Shown piece by piece: positions 1 through 8,791 of a stretch of DNA of 64,000 nt. The notes below the pieces were generated by a model that saw only the letters and a list, made by a program, of their open reading frames with translations, was not told the DNA's origin and did not search any database. The number at the start of each line of letters is the position of its first letter. Position 1 is the stretch's first letter. The DNA is from Sphingosinicella sp. Its GTDB lineage: Bacteria; Pseudomonadota; Alphaproteobacteria; Sphingomonadales; Sphingomonadaceae. Made by a program: the position numbers and the translations under genes. Location: the NCBI GenBank assembly GCA_013816585.1, contig JACDEE010000013.1:1-64000 (forward strand), written 5' to 3'.

Positions 1-72
1 ACGCTGCCAGCGATCCCAAACCTCCGCACTCTCCTTCGCCGTGAACACTCGGCGCTCTCGTCCCTTCATCAT
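1..72 (-). CDS. IS30-family transposase, N-terminal fragment (runs off the window)
   Basis: Only 24 codons are present. They begin MMKGRERRVFTAKESAEVWD, which resembles the N-terminal helix-turn-helix entry of IS30-type DDE transposases, a family whose members often start with a short basic stretch followed by a 'xxAExWDRWxRGE' segment. Two adjacent ATG codons are available and the first is used here. The catalytic DDE domain would lie outside the window. The assignment rests on this short resemblance only. Confidence 0.5.
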   Translation of the reverse strand, partial: MMKGRERRVFTAKESAEVWDRWQR

Positions 73-127
73 CACACACCTCACCTCTGCTCAGGTAAAA
101 GTGTTGCAACGACCAACTGAATCCACC
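1..127 (-). mobile_element. Terminal part of an IS30-like insertion sequence
   Basis: The element runs off the left edge of the window. What is visible is the 5' end of its transposase gene plus about 55 bases of leader. I infer the outer end to lie near 127, where the minus strand starts GGTGGATTCAGTTGGTCG, which looks like an IS30-family terminal repeat; the other end is outside the window, so neither the inverted repeat pair nor a target duplication can be confirmed. Confidence 0.5.
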
Positions 128-399
128 GTGGAATGTAGACGCCCGCTAATGCCTTCTCCGCCCGTGGTTGAAGTCCAGACTTGTCGGGCGTAGGCGGGGG
201 CAGCCTGGCTTTTGGAGCCATGTGAATTGAACACTCTTGCTCCCCCATCCGTTTCACCTGAAGCGGCCATCGAAATTGCCCCAAAACGGTGCTCCACCCG
301 GCCTCTGAAATGCGCCAAGATTGGAAGCAGCTCGAACACGACGCGGCGTTTACAATTAACGCAACGACGAGAAGGTCTGCGTCCCATTTGCCCAGGTCG
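128..399. other. Unassigned stretch between the IS end and a small gene
   Basis: Short open frames exist on both strands here, but they overlap each other and none shows a recognisable domain, a convincing ribosome site or a codon pattern like the neighbours. A minus-strand frame starting at 387 has one CxxC pair and could be the 3' neighbour of the small gene at 400-678, interrupted by the insertion sequence. I see nothing that can be supported as a gene. Confidence 0.4.
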
Positions 400-678
400 C
401 TAAGATCCTTCGGGTGGTGGTTCGCGCCCATTGGCGGCCGTCTCTGTCCGGTCGGCCTGGGTCATCCTCCGGGTGACCGCATGGCCTGACTTCTGGAATT
501 CCACGACCAGGTACTCCGCGACCGCCTTGTAGGGGTCATAGCGGACGCCGGTCCCGCGCTTGGAGGCGTCGACCTCCTCCTGCTTCCGGAGCTCCCGCCA
601 GATATGCTTGGGCATCAGCCTTAGCTTAATGGCCAGCGTTCGTTGCAGTTCGGCATCGGGAATCACGAATTGGTCCAT
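400..678 (-). CDS. Small hypothetical protein (92 aa)
   Basis: I do not recognise this protein. It is 92 residues long, soluble and strongly charged: an N-terminal Leu/Lys/Arg-rich half (residues 10-40) is followed by an aromatic segment with YKAVAEYLVVEF (about 50-61) and a polar, low-complexity tail. No membrane segment or signal peptide is seen. It lies between an IS end and a secreted hypothetical gene on the same strand, in a region of lower coding density than the rest of the window. It could be a degraded piece of a larger protein. Confidence 0.4.
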   Translation of the reverse strand: MDQFVIPDAELQRTLAIKLRLMPKHIWRELRKQEEVDASKRGTGVRYDPYKAVAEYLVVEFQKSGHAVTRRMTQADRTETAANGREPPPEGS

Positions 679-854
679 GCCCGCAGAGTGAACGAATAGA
701 GAACGTCAGGGGCAACACTAATCGTCTTGCCCCTGACTCCCCATGTTCCGAGATGAGCCGCGCAGTCTGCCGAAAAAAATTGGCTAAGAAGCCCAGTTCC
801 TTGCCTGCCCTGCTACAGGTCCGAAGTCACGGGGGGCCGGGTTTCAACAGATCC

Positions 855-1442
855 TCACTGTTGGGGTGTAGCAGTAGGCACGACCATTGCCGGCGCAGCG
901 TCACCGAAAGCCACAGTCAGGTCTTCATCGATGAAACCTTTGACCGGCGCACCGAGCGGGATTTCGGCGCTCGTGCCGGTGACGAAGAATCCGGCAATCG
1001 GTACTACGACTAAGGCACCCACTACGCCCGCGGTCCCGGTTTTACCCTTGTCGTCCATTTGCCCGGTAATACGTATCTGGCGCCCATTCGCGCGTACGAA
1101 CAGGAGTTGGGCATTGATGCCGCCAGACTTGCCCCACATTCCCTTATTCCGAACGTGTGTTACCTCCCCTGTCGCCGGACTGCCGGCGGCTATGACGATC
1201 TGATTGTTCACCATCACAGGCTCGGCGACTTCCATTTGAAAACGTTGGCCAACACGGAGTTTTTTTCCCTTGGTGGTGAGGCCTTCAGCCATTTTCAACA
1301 CGATCGGTGTTCCCGCGCGCAACACATTATCTGTCGCAGACGTGAGTATCATTGGTGTTTCAGATTGTTCGCCCTGCGCTAGCGCTGCAGTGGGCAAGCA
1401 GATGGAAAGTGCCGTTACGAGCGGCGAGAGCATTTTGAGCAT
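855..1442 (-). CDS. Secreted/periplasmic conserved hypothetical protein (195 aa)
   Basis: A clear Sec signal peptide covers residues 1-22, with cleavage expected after ALA. The mature part is beta-rich and glycine-rich, with a repeated 'GTPI-L ... GxxxxGEV' style typical of small periplasmic or surface proteins, and a hydrophobic stretch (about 140-160, GVVGALVVVPIAGFFV). The C-terminus is Pro/Ala/Thr-rich. No enzymatic motif is visible. The gene stands alone, divergent from nothing obvious, with about 290 bases of non-coding DNA upstream. The coding frame is convincing; the function is unknown. Confidence 0.65.
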   Translation of the reverse strand: MLKMLSPLVTALSICLPTAALAQGEQSETPMILTSATDNVLRAGTPIVLKMAEGLTTKGKKLRVGQRFQMEVAEPVMVNNQIVIAAGSPATGEVTHVRNKGMWGKSGGINAQLLFVRANGRQIRITGQMDDKGKTGTAGVVGALVVVPIAGFFVTGTSAEIPLGAPVKGFIDEDLTVAFGDAAPAMVVPTATPQQ

Positions 1443-1615
1443 TCAGCATTCCCCCTTTTTCGAAGCGCCCCCCGGCGCTTAAATCAAGCTGCATTACTTC
1501 TAGTCGATGTGCAACGAATGAGGTGGTTAACGAAGCATTTACCGTATTGTCACGGTATTGGGTCTTGTGTAGACGACCGCCTCCAGCGACTGGTTTAAAT
1601 CCCCCGTTCTGGCGG

Positions 1616-1641
1616 CCCAGCGCTTTACGGTAGGCGCTGGG
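1616..1641. other. 8-bp inverted repeat in the intergenic region
   Basis: CCCAGCGC and GCGCTGGG are separated by 10 bases. The hairpin has no T-tract on either side that would make it a standard intrinsic terminator. It sits just upstream of the protein stump at 1737. The rest of 1443-1736 shows nothing else I can name. Confidence 0.4.
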
Positions 1642-1736
1642 CCTTTACGCATATATTGCCTGCGAACGGGATCTCCTAGGCGCTTGACACTGGCGGGCGC
1701 GAGTTGGATATTTCCGCCACCCGTTCCGGCCATTAA

Positions 1737-2051
1737 TGCAGCCGCTTGCAAGGTGCGGTCCAGCATCTCGCATTGACCCCAGGTTCCTATGTCATGTCCT
1801 ATGAAACGCTGGGAGAGGCGGACGCGGTTGGCGCACTTGTGTGGGACGTGGATTGTCCGGATCTCGGCACGATCATGTCCAGCCAGCGGCGCCTGGCCGC
1901 ATCCGATGGATGGTCCCGCAACTTCCTGTCTTTCACCATTCCGAACGGGTGCCCCGTGCAGCTGATGAAGCTCCACATCAGGCCCGCTGGAGCAGGGCAT
2001 GCGGACCTCTGGATCGACAAGATAAAGGTTCGCCCGTCCGGGACCCAGTGA
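1737..2051 (+). pseudogene. C-terminal remnant of a TPR-like conserved sphingomonad protein
   Basis: The frame opens directly after an in-frame TAA at 1734 and has no ATG or GTG at its beginning with a ribosome site. The translated text (about 104 residues) has the look of the C-terminal beta-sandwich that follows TPR repeats in a family common in sphingomonads: an 'LALxPGSYxxSYE' strand, a 'WDxDCPD' segment with a Cys, 'FxIPxxCPxQxMKLH' and a final 'DLWIDKIKV'. The TPR part is missing, so I read this as a 5'-truncated gene. A short real gene started from TTG at 1746 is the alternative. Confidence 0.45.
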
Positions 2052-2171
2052 CGGGCCGCCGCCTGGCGGCGCCCGCAATTTACGCCAGCCATTCGGATGA
2101 TTCCCAATGATGGACCATTGCAGCGCCTGATGCTGTTACCCACATTTGCCGTACCAAGAGCGGGAGCGAAG

Positions 2172-2717
2172 ATGGAAAGCTGGCATGGCACGACGATCCT
2201 CGGCGTGCGCAAGAATGGGCAGGTAGTGGTGGCCGGCGACGGTCAGGTGTCTCTCGGCCAGACGGTGATCAAGCCCAATGCGAAAAAGGTCCGGCGTCTG
2301 CACGACGGTTCGGTGATCGGCGGGTTCGCCGGCGCCACTGCCGATGCGTTCACCTTGTTCGAGCGGCTGGAACGCAAGCTGGAACAGCATCACGGACAGT
2401 TGATGCGCGCCGCGGTGGAACTGGCCAAGGATTGGCGGACCGACAAATATCTCCGCAATCTGGAAGCGATGATGATCGTCGCCGACAAGGAGGTGACGCT
2501 CATCCTCACCGGCAATGGCGACGTGCTGGAGCCGGCGGCCGGCGTGGCCGCGATCGGATCGGGCGGCAATTTTGCGCTTTCCGCCGCCATGGCCCTGTTC
2601 GACTATGAAGAAGATGCAGAGGTGATCGCCCGCAAGGCGATGAAGATCGCTGCCGAAGTCTGCGTCTATACCAACGAAAACCTCACGATCGAGAAACTGG
2701 ACAGCGCTTCCAAATGA
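2172..2717 (+). CDS. hslV: ATP-dependent protease HslVU, peptidase subunit HslV (ClpQ)
   Basis: HslV forms the two-ring proteolytic core of the cytoplasmic HslVU (ClpYQ) protease that degrades misfolded and regulatory proteins. The protein is 181 residues, normal for the family. It starts MESWHGTTI; cleavage after Gly6 exposes Thr7 as the N-terminal nucleophile, and the GDGQVSLG motif and a conserved Lys follow as expected. The start was chosen because GGAG lies five bases upstream and longer versions add sequence absent from the family. The stop overlaps the hslU start in ATGA, so the two are translationally coupled. Confidence 0.95.
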   Translation: MESWHGTTILGVRKNGQVVVAGDGQVSLGQTVIKPNAKKVRRLHDGSVIGGFAGATADAFTLFERLERKLEQHHGQLMRAAVELAKDWRTDKYLRNLEAMMIVADKEVTLILTGNGDVLEPAAGVAAIGSGGNFALSAAMALFDYEEDAEVIARKAMKIAAEVCVYTNENLTIEKLDSASK

Positions 2718-4015
2718 ACGACGATCTCACTCCCAAGGCGGTGGTCGCCGCCCTCGACGCGCATATAGTCGGCCAGCAGGACGCCAAGCGAGCGGTCGCC
2801 GTCGCGCTGCGCAACCGCTGGCGGCGGCAGCGGCTGTCGGACGCGCTTCGTGACGAGGTGACGCCCAAGAATATCTTGATGATCGGGCCCACGGGTTGCG
2901 GCAAGACCGAGATATCGCGCCGCCTGGCAAAGCTTGCCGACGCGCCGTTCGTGAAGGTCGAAGCGACCAAGTTCACCGAAGTCGGCTATGTCGGCCGCGA
3001 CGTCGAACAGATTGCTCGCGACCTGGTCGAGGAAGCGGTCCGCCTGGAAAAGGAACGCCGCCGGGAAGCTGTGCGCGACGCGGCGGGCGAAGCCGCGATG
3101 GAACGACTGCTCGACGCGCTGACCGGCAAGGAAGCGAGCCAGGCGACTCGCGAAAGCTTCCGCCAGCGGATTCACGACAACCATCTGAACGACAAGGAAG
3201 TCGAGATCGAGGTGGTGGAGCAGCCCGCCGCGCCGTTCGAGATACCCGGCCTCGGCGGCCAGGTCGGCATGATCAATTTAAGCGACATGATGGGCAAGGC
3301 GTTCGGACAGGCGCCGCGCAAGAAGCGAAAGATGCGCGTTGCCGATGCGTGGGACAAACTGGTCGAGGAGGAATCGGACAAGCGCCTCGACAATGACGAT
3401 GTGAACCGCACCGCGCTTAAAGATGCGGAAGCCAATGGAATCGTGTTCCTGGACGAAATCGACAAGATCGCCGTCAGCGACGTTCGCGGCGGATCGGTCA
3501 GCCGCGAAGGCGTCCAGCGTGATTTGTTGCCGTTGATCGAAGGGACGACGGTCGCGACCAAATATGGGCCGATGAAAACCGACCATATCCTCTTCATCGC
3601 GTCCGGCGCCTTCCACATCGCCAAGCCGAGTGACCTGCTGCCTGAACTTCAGGGCCGCCTTCCGATCCGGGTGGAATTGAAGGCGCTGACGGAGGAGGAT
3701 TTCGTCCGCATCCTGAGCGAAACCGATGCCAGCCTGACCGAACAATATAGCGCTTTGATCGCCACCGAAGGCGTGGAAGTGAAATTCACGGAGGACGGGA
3801 TCCGCGCGATCGCCCGGATCGCGGCGGAAGTGAACGGCCAGATCGAGAATATCGGTGCGCGACGTCTGCAGACGGTGATGGAGAAGTTGCTGGAAGACGT
3901 CAGCTTCGATGCCGAGGAGCGCAAGGGCGAAAGCATCCTGGTCGATGCCGCTTATGTCGAAAGCCAGCTCGCCGAAGTGGCACGCGACACCGACCTCAGC
4001 AAATACGTCCTTTAA
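2714..4015 (+). CDS. hslU: HslVU ATPase subunit HslU (ClpY)
   Basis: HslU is the AAA+ unfoldase that caps HslV, recognises substrates, and threads them into the protease. At 433 residues it has the family length. The Walker A motif GPTGCGKT spans residues 58-65, preceded by the HIVGQ element; the I domain follows (about 110-230); Walker B is VFLDEID near residue 247; the sensor 1 and the C-terminal domain end with the typical LSKYVL tail that inserts into HslV. The start overlaps hslV by four bases. A candidate stress promoter begins right after its stop codon and serves the next gene, so this operon is probably just hslVU. Confidence 0.96.
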   Translation: MNDDLTPKAVVAALDAHIVGQQDAKRAVAVALRNRWRRQRLSDALRDEVTPKNILMIGPTGCGKTEISRRLAKLADAPFVKVEATKFTEVGYVGRDVEQIARDLVEEAVRLEKERRREAVRDAAGEAAMERLLDALTGKEASQATRESFRQRIHDNHLNDKEVEIEVVEQPAAPFEIPGLGGQVGMINLSDMMGKAFGQAPRKKRKMRVADAWDKLVEEESDKRLDNDDVNRTALKDAEANGIVFLDEIDKIAVSDVRGGSVSREGVQRDLLPLIEGTTVATKYGPMKTDHILFIASGAFHIAKPSDLLPELQGRLPIRVELKALTEEDFVRILSETDASLTEQYSALIATEGVEVKFTEDGIRAIARIAAEVNGQIENIGARRLQTVMEKLLEDVSFDAEERKGESILVDAAYVESQLAEVARDTDLSKYVL

Positions 4016-4016
4016 G

Positions 4017-4041
4017 GGAACCGGTTGTGGCAATTGCCGTT
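4017..4041 (+). promoter_or_regulatory. EcfG-type general stress promoter upstream of the App1 phosphatase gene
   Basis: GGAAC at 4017-4021 and CGTT at 4038-4041 are separated by exactly 16 bases, an exact match to the consensus used by alphaproteobacterial EcfG sigma factors. The start codon follows the -10 element by only nine bases, so the transcript would be leaderless or nearly so. The -35 element begins two bases after the hslU stop codon. Confidence 0.7.
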
Positions 4042-4050
4042 CGCTAGGCC

Positions 4051-5157
4051 ATGACCACGGTCCGCCGTTTCCTCCATGCCGCGATCGCCGATTTCGAACG
4101 GGATATCGACCGGATCGAGGATGATCTCGTTCAGGGCGAAGGCTATTCGAAGAACGTCCGCCTGCTCGCTTATGCCGGCTACCGCAATGCCGATACGTTG
4201 CGGCTGAAAGGTCGTATCGTCCGCTACAAGAAGCCGCTCAATGCCGGGGAAGGCATGCTGACCCGCCTTCGGGCGATGATGGAAATCTACAATAGTCACG
4301 AACTGGCAGGCGTGAAAGTGCGGCTGAGTGCGTTCGGTCAGGCCGTTGAATTGCTAAGCGATGAAGAGGGATATTTCACCTTCGATTTGCCGCTCGCCCA
4401 GCCGTTGCCTCTCAGGACCGCTTGGGAGCAAGTCATTGTTTCGACGCCCGAGACCGAATCGCAGAAAGCGGAAATCGAAGTCCCGGTGCTGGCGCCCGGC
4501 ACCGACAATCATTGGGGCATAATATCGGACATCGATGATACGGTCGTCGAAACCGGGGCGACCGATTTCGTCAAGAACTGGCGCCGCGTTTTAATCGAAC
4601 AGCCGCGCGACCGGCTCGCCGTCCCCGGCGCCTCAACGCTCTACAAGATGATCGCCGAAGATCACGTCTCACCGGCCCGACCTTTTTTCTACGTCTCGTC
4701 CAGCCCCTGGAACCTCTATGGCTTCATCACCGAATTCATGGAACTGAACGCCATTCCGCACGGTCCGATGTTCCTCAAGGATTATGGGATCGACGATAAT
4801 CAGCTGATCAAGACCGGCCATGACGAGCACAAGCTGGCGGCGATCGAAACCATCCTTAGTTTTTACCCCGGTTTTCGCTTCCTCCTGATCGGCGACAATG
4901 GCCAGAAGGATGTGGAAATATATGCCCAGGCGGTTGAGAATTACGGCCCCAGAATAGCCGGCGTGTTCATCCGAGACGTGTCGGGCACCTGCCGCGAAGG
5001 GGCAAAGGCCGAACTTCTCCGCGGAATCGAAGCTGCCGGAATACCAACCTTTTGCGGGGCGGGATTCGAGGATGCGGTTGCGATCGTGAAATCGTTCAAC
5101 CTCGACCGCCCGCTCGAGGCGGCAAAAGCGGTGGTGGAACCGGCCAAGACTATTTAA
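4051..5157 (+). CDS. App1-family phosphatidate phosphatase-like protein (DUF2183)
   Basis: The C-terminal half is an App1/DUF2183 catalytic domain, a HAD-like phosphatase fold known from yeast App1, which dephosphorylates phosphatidate. The nucleophile motif DxDxT is present as D160-I-D162-D-T164; downstream SSSPWN (about 217) and GDNGQKD (about 280) supply the later HAD motifs. The N-terminal 100 residues are a helical segment plus a small beta domain typical of bacterial members. At 368 residues the length is normal. No signal peptide or membrane segment is seen, so it should act on the inner face of the membrane. An EcfG-type promoter lies immediately upstream. The substrate in bacteria is not established. 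Confidence 0.8.
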   Translation: MTTVRRFLHAAIADFERDIDRIEDDLVQGEGYSKNVRLLAYAGYRNADTLRLKGRIVRYKKPLNAGEGMLTRLRAMMEIYNSHELAGVKVRLSAFGQAVELLSDEEGYFTFDLPLAQPLPLRTAWEQVIVSTPETESQKAEIEVPVLAPGTDNHWGIISDIDDTVVETGATDFVKNWRRVLIEQPRDRLAVPGASTLYKMIAEDHVSPARPFFYVSSSPWNLYGFITEFMELNAIPHGPMFLKDYGIDDNQLIKTGHDEHKLAAIETILSFYPGFRFLLIGDNGQKDVEIYAQAVENYGPRIAGVFIRDVSGTCREGAKAELLRGIEAAGIPTFCGAGFEDAVAIVKSFNLDRPLEAAKAVVEPAKTI

Positions 5158-5183
5158 GCTGTTCCGCTCATCCGGAGACTTTC

Positions 5184-6488
5184 ATGAAACTGATCCCGCT
5201 ATTCCTGCTTTTTGCCTTCGCTGTCCCTCATCCGGCCGAAGCCCGGCTCGGCGCACCCGAAAAGAAAATGGTCCAGACGGTGGACAGAGACCGGCAACGC
5301 AACATCCAGTTGCTCGAAAAGCTGGTCAACCAGAATAGCGGCACCTTGAATCTCGCAGGGGTCGAGGAAGTTGGCCGGATGATGCGCGCCGAACTGGAGC
5401 CGCTGGGCTTCGACGTCCAATGGGTGCCGATGAAGGAAACCGGCCGGGCCGGACATCTGATCGCGACGCACAAGGGTAATGGCAGGGGCAAACGCATGCT
5501 GCTGATCGGTCATCTGGATACGGTTTACGAGCCTGATTCACCCTTCCAGCGCTTCGTGCTGAAGGGCGATCAGGCGGAAGGGCCCGGCGCCGGCGACGAC
5601 AAGGGAGGCATGGTCGTGATGGTGGCCGCGCTCCGCGCCATGCGGGCCGCGGGCACGCTGAAGGATGCCGATATCGAAATCGTGCTGACGGGGGACGAGG
5701 AAGATGCCGGCAGTCCAAGAGACGCCTCGCGCCGGCACCTCGTGGAAGCGGGAAAACGGGCAGACGCAGCGCTCGATTTCGAAGGCCTTGCGCGGCAGGA
5801 TGGCCTCGACATGGGTTCCATCGCGCGGCGAAGCTCGGGCACATGGGAAGTGAGAGCAACCGGCAAGACTGGCCATTCCAGCGGCATCTTCAGCGGTTCG
5901 GCGGGCAATGGGGCGATTTATGAGCTGGCCCGCATCATCACCGCCTTTCGCAACGAACTTCCCGAACCCAATCTGACCTTTAACGTCGGGCTGGTCGTCG
6001 GCGGCACGACCGCCTCTACCGAAGACGAGGGAATCCGTGGAACCGCTACGGGCAAGACCAACATCATTCCCGCCGCCGCGATCGCCCGCGGCGACATCCG
6101 CACCCTTTCGAACGAGCAGGAGGAGCGCGTTCGCGCGAAGATGCGCGACATCGTCGCCAAGCATATGCCCGGTGCCGAAGCGGAGATCAGCTTCAAGGAA
6201 GGGAGCTATCCCCCGATGCCCCCTACCGAGGGCAACCGGGCGCTGCTGGGCCGCCTGAACGCGGTGAACCGCGACCTGGGGTTGGCGGAAATGGGCGAGC
6301 TTGATCCCATCAGGCGCGGGGCCGGCGATATCGCCTTCGTCGCTGCCGATGTTGATGGACTTGTCGGCCTTGGCCCGTCGAGCCAGGGCGATCATGCCCC
6401 GGGCGAGACGGTCGATCTTCCCAGCATCGACCGGCAGGCCAAAAGGGCCGCGATATTGATGACGCGGTTGTCACGGGAGAAGCGCTAG
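5184..6488 (+). CDS. Secreted M20/M25/M40 family metallopeptidase
   Basis: This is a two-zinc exopeptidase of the M20 (carboxypeptidase G2/glutamate carboxypeptidase) type. A Sec signal peptide covers residues 1-20 (cleavage after AEA), so it acts in the periplasm or outside. Metal ligands are in GHLDTV, in the bridging Asp of GAGDDKGG, and in the Glu pair of TGDEEDAG; the dimerisation domain lies in the middle (about 210-320) and the last ligand His is in SQGDHAPGE. The start has GGAG seven bases upstream. It follows the App1 gene by 26 bases and could be read from the same stress promoter. Substrate is unknown. Confidence 0.85.
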   Translation: MKLIPLFLLFAFAVPHPAEARLGAPEKKMVQTVDRDRQRNIQLLEKLVNQNSGTLNLAGVEEVGRMMRAELEPLGFDVQWVPMKETGRAGHLIATHKGNGRGKRMLLIGHLDTVYEPDSPFQRFVLKGDQAEGPGAGDDKGGMVVMVAALRAMRAAGTLKDADIEIVLTGDEEDAGSPRDASRRHLVEAGKRADAALDFEGLARQDGLDMGSIARRSSGTWEVRATGKTGHSSGIFSGSAGNGAIYELARIITAFRNELPEPNLTFNVGLVVGGTTASTEDEGIRGTATGKTNIIPAAAIARGDIRTLSNEQEERVRAKMRDIVAKHMPGAEAEISFKEGSYPPMPPTEGNRALLGRLNAVNRDLGLAEMGELDPIRRGAGDIAFVAADVDGLVGLGPSSQGDHAPGETVDLPSIDRQAKRAAILMTRLSREKR

Positions 6489-6526
6489 GCCTTGATCGCT
6501 CAGCGCTTGGCGCCCAAATGGGGGCC

Positions 6527-7096
6527 ATGCTGATCCAGACCGAAACCACGCCCAATCCGGCGACGCTGAAATTCCTGCCGGGCCAGAATGTGATGGGATC
6601 CGGCACTCGGGATTTCGCGGCACCCGAAGATGCCGAAGCCTCCCCGCTCGCCGAAGCCATTTTTTCGACGGGCGATGTCGAAGGCGTGTTCTTCGGAAGC
6701 GACTTCATTTCGGTCACCGCGGCGCCGGGAGTCGAATGGCTGTATCTCAAACCGCAGGTGTTGGGCGTGCTGCTCGACCATTTCGCCAGCGGCGCACCCT
6801 TGTTCAAGGCCGGTAGCGCCGCCGACATTTCGGTGCCGCTGGAAGAAATCGGAGATAATCCCGAGGATGCCGAGATTGTCGCCCAGATCAAGGAACTGAT
6901 CGAGACCCGGGTTCGGCCCGCCGTGGCGCAGGACGGCGGCGATATCGTCTATCGCGGATTCCAGAAGGGAATTGTCTATCTCGCGCTGCACGGCGCCTGC
7001 TCCGGCTGCCCTTCCTCCACCATGACGCTCAAAAACGGCATTGAGGGCCTCCTCAAACATTATGTGCCAGAGGTCGAGACGGTCGAAGCCGTCTAG
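6527..7096 (+). CDS. NifU-like Fe-S cluster carrier (Nfu family)
   Basis: The protein (189 residues from this start) has the two-domain plan of alphaproteobacterial Nfu/NFU1 proteins: an N-terminal Nfu_N domain starting with IQTETTPNPATLKF, and a C-terminal NifU-like domain with the cluster-binding CxxC at C158 and C161 (ACSGCPSS). It delivers 4Fe-4S clusters to client enzymes; two radical SAM enzymes that need such clusters, MiaB and BioB, are encoded further downstream. An ATG nine bases earlier gives MGA-extension without family support. It is one base from tsaB and thus likely in an operon with it. Confidence 0.9.
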   Translation: MLIQTETTPNPATLKFLPGQNVMGSGTRDFAAPEDAEASPLAEAIFSTGDVEGVFFGSDFISVTAAPGVEWLYLKPQVLGVLLDHFASGAPLFKAGSAADISVPLEEIGDNPEDAEIVAQIKELIETRVRPAVAQDGGDIVYRGFQKGIVYLALHGACSGCPSSTMTLKNGIEGLLKHYVPEVETVEAV

Positions 7097-7699
7097 ATGC
7101 AATTGGTCATCGATTGCGCGACGGCCGCCTGTTCGATCGCGCTGATCGACGGTGACAAGCTACTGGTCGAACAACATGAGATTGTGGGGCGGGGCCATGC
7201 CGAACGGCTGATGCCTATGATCGCCGAATTGCTGGGGTCCAGGCGTCCGGATTCGATACTCGTCGATTGCGGACCGGGCAGCTTTACCGGTGTCCGCGTC
7301 GGCCTTGCCGCCGCCCACGGCCTCGCCATAGGCTGGCAAATATCGGTGAAGGGTTATTCTTCGCTCGCGGTCATCGCCGCTTTGTCGGACGGGTCGCCCG
7401 AAGTCGCCATTGCCCTCCACGGCGGACATGGGCAATTATTCGTGCAAAGCTATGGACATGATCCACTCGCTCCCCTGGACGATCTCCGGTCGCTTCCTCT
7501 GGAAGAGGCCGCGGCCACCGTCGAAGCGTTCCTGGTCGTCGGATCAGGCGCGGAATCTCTGGTGAACGCTCGCGGCCACGGAAAAGCGATCGATGCGCTG
7601 CCCCGCGCCTCCGCCGCGCGGTTTCTTCCCGATCCGCTGCGCAGCCTTGCCCCGCGCCCGATTTACGGACGCAACCCCGACGCGAAGCCGATGCAGTGA
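7097..7699 (+). CDS. tsaB: tRNA threonylcarbamoyladenosine biosynthesis protein TsaB
   Basis: TsaB is the partner of TsaD in making the t6A37 modification of ANN-decoding tRNAs. The N-terminal ASKHA-like half shows VIDCATAACSIAL and the HAE-like GHAERLMP element, then DCGPGSFTGVRVGLAAA, the hallmark of the family. At 200 residues it is of usual length. It starts right after the nfu stop and overlaps rimI by four bases. The tsaB-rimI pairing is common in proteobacteria and supports both names. Confidence 0.93.
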   Translation: MQLVIDCATAACSIALIDGDKLLVEQHEIVGRGHAERLMPMIAELLGSRRPDSILVDCGPGSFTGVRVGLAAAHGLAIGWQISVKGYSSLAVIAALSDGSPEVAIALHGGHGQLFVQSYGHDPLAPLDDLRSLPLEEAAATVEAFLVVGSGAESLVNARGHGKAIDALPRASAARFLPDPLRSLAPRPIYGRNPDAKPMQ

Positions 7700-8172
7700 G
7701 CGCGTTCGCCCCTTGTGCCGTCGTGGAAGGCGGCCCGGCCGATCTGGATCGCGTGATGCGGGTGATGGAAGACAGTTTTGATCCATGCTTTGGCGAGGCG
7801 TGGACCGCAGCACAATTCGCCGGGATGATGCCGCTGCCGGGGATTTGGCTTTCACTGGCCAAACAAGACGACAAGGTAATCGGCTTTGGCCTTGGCCGGT
7901 CGGTCCTGGATGAAGCAGAGCTTCTGCTACTCGCCGTAAACCGGGACAGTCAGCATCAAGGTATCGGGCGATCCCTGCTCAATCATTTCGTCGACACGGC
8001 AACACAGCGCGGCGCGTCGAAGCTTCATCTGGAAGTCCGGGACGGAAATCCTGCGCTGAAGCTTTATAATGCTGCTGGTTTTGTCGAAGCCGGACGGCGG
8101 TGGAAATATTATGTTGGGCGTGATGGCCAGGTTTATGATGCTGTCACCTTGGAAAAAAGGATCGGATCCTAG
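7696..8172 (+). CDS. rimI: Ribosomal protein S18 alanine N-acetyltransferase-like GNAT protein
   Basis: A 158-residue single-domain GNAT acetyltransferase. The acetyl-CoA pyrophosphate loop is the QHQGIGRSLL segment (about 83-92), preceded by the beta4 strand ELLLLAVN and followed by LEVRDGNPALKLYNAAGF, the typical motif B of RimI. The GTG start overlaps the tsaB stop codon. RimI acetylates the N-terminal Ala of S18; the position after tsaB is the main reason to prefer rimI over another GNAT family. Confidence 0.82.
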   Translation: MSAFAPCAVVEGGPADLDRVMRVMEDSFDPCFGEAWTAAQFAGMMPLPGIWLSLAKQDDKVIGFGLGRSVLDEAELLLLAVNRDSQHQGIGRSLLNHFVDTATQRGASKLHLEVRDGNPALKLYNAAGFVEAGRRWKYYVGRDGQVYDAVTLEKRIGS

Positions 8173-8285
8173 ACTGTCCCCAATAGGGACTTGCCCCAGA
8201 ATAAACTTGTCAAAGCCGCCATTTCGGATCATTTCATGGTTAAGACCGAGCGGCTTTTTATTCACCATGCTTGGCGGGGAAATCC

Positions 8286-8708
8286 ATGGATACGATCGAC
8301 AATTTGAATGAGACCCTGATCACGCTGACCGCCGATATCGTATCGGCGCATGTCAGCAACAACAGCGTGGCGGTCAATGACTTGCCTCAGTTGATCCAGA
8401 ACGTTCACGGCGCCTTGAGCGGCCTTGGCACGCAGGCTCAGCAGCCCGAGGCCAGGCCGGAGCCCAGGGTTTCGATCCGTTCGTCCATCAAGCCCGATTA
8501 TATCGTGTGCCTGGAAGACGGTAAAAAATTGAAGATGCTGAAGCGCCATCTGATGACCCATTATCAAATGACTCCGGACGATTATCGCCAGAAATGGGGC
8601 CTCAATTCGGATTATCCGATGGTGGCCCCCAATTATGCCGAGCAGCGTCGCATGCTTGCCAAGAAGATCGGCCTCGGCACCAAACGGCGGCGTACTGGTA
8701 AGAAATAA
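8286..8708 (+). CDS. MucR/Ros-family transcriptional regulator
   Basis: A 140-residue member of the Ros/MucR family, chromatin-like zinc-finger regulators of alphaproteobacteria that bind AT-rich promoter DNA. The C-terminal finger contains VCLEDGKKLKMLKRHLMTHY followed by the conserved Y-R-x-K-WGL segment and the C-terminal basic KKIGLGTKRRR tail. The usual second Cys of the finger is Asp here (CLED rather than CLEC), which is a known variant that still allows zinc binding or folding. The start is the ATG that follows a Gly-rich leader; an in-frame upstream TTG has no support. It stands alone with non-coding DNA on both sides. Confidence 0.9.
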   Translation: MDTIDNLNETLITLTADIVSAHVSNNSVAVNDLPQLIQNVHGALSGLGTQAQQPEARPEPRVSIRSSIKPDYIVCLEDGKKLKMLKRHLMTHYQMTPDDYRQKWGLNSDYPMVAPNYAEQRRMLAKKIGLGTKRRRTGKK

Positions 8709-8791
8709 TGGCCGGTAAGAAATGAGATAAGGGGCGGGGCCGTGGCGCCACCCCTATGACGCCGTAGGAAACTCGGCTAAAGCCCGGCGGA

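Noticed and set aside
81-431. Minus-strand frames next to the IS end
   Set aside because: They run through the inferred IS end and have no domain, start signal or conservation that I can point to.
1590-1612. tRNA-like GGTTTAAATCCC segment
   Set aside because: It resembles a T-loop, but no matching T-stem, anticodon arm or acceptor can be folded around it.
1539-2078. A 179-codon minus-strand frame opposite the TPR-like remnant
   Set aside because: The plus-strand text has the recognisable protein pattern, the minus strand has none.
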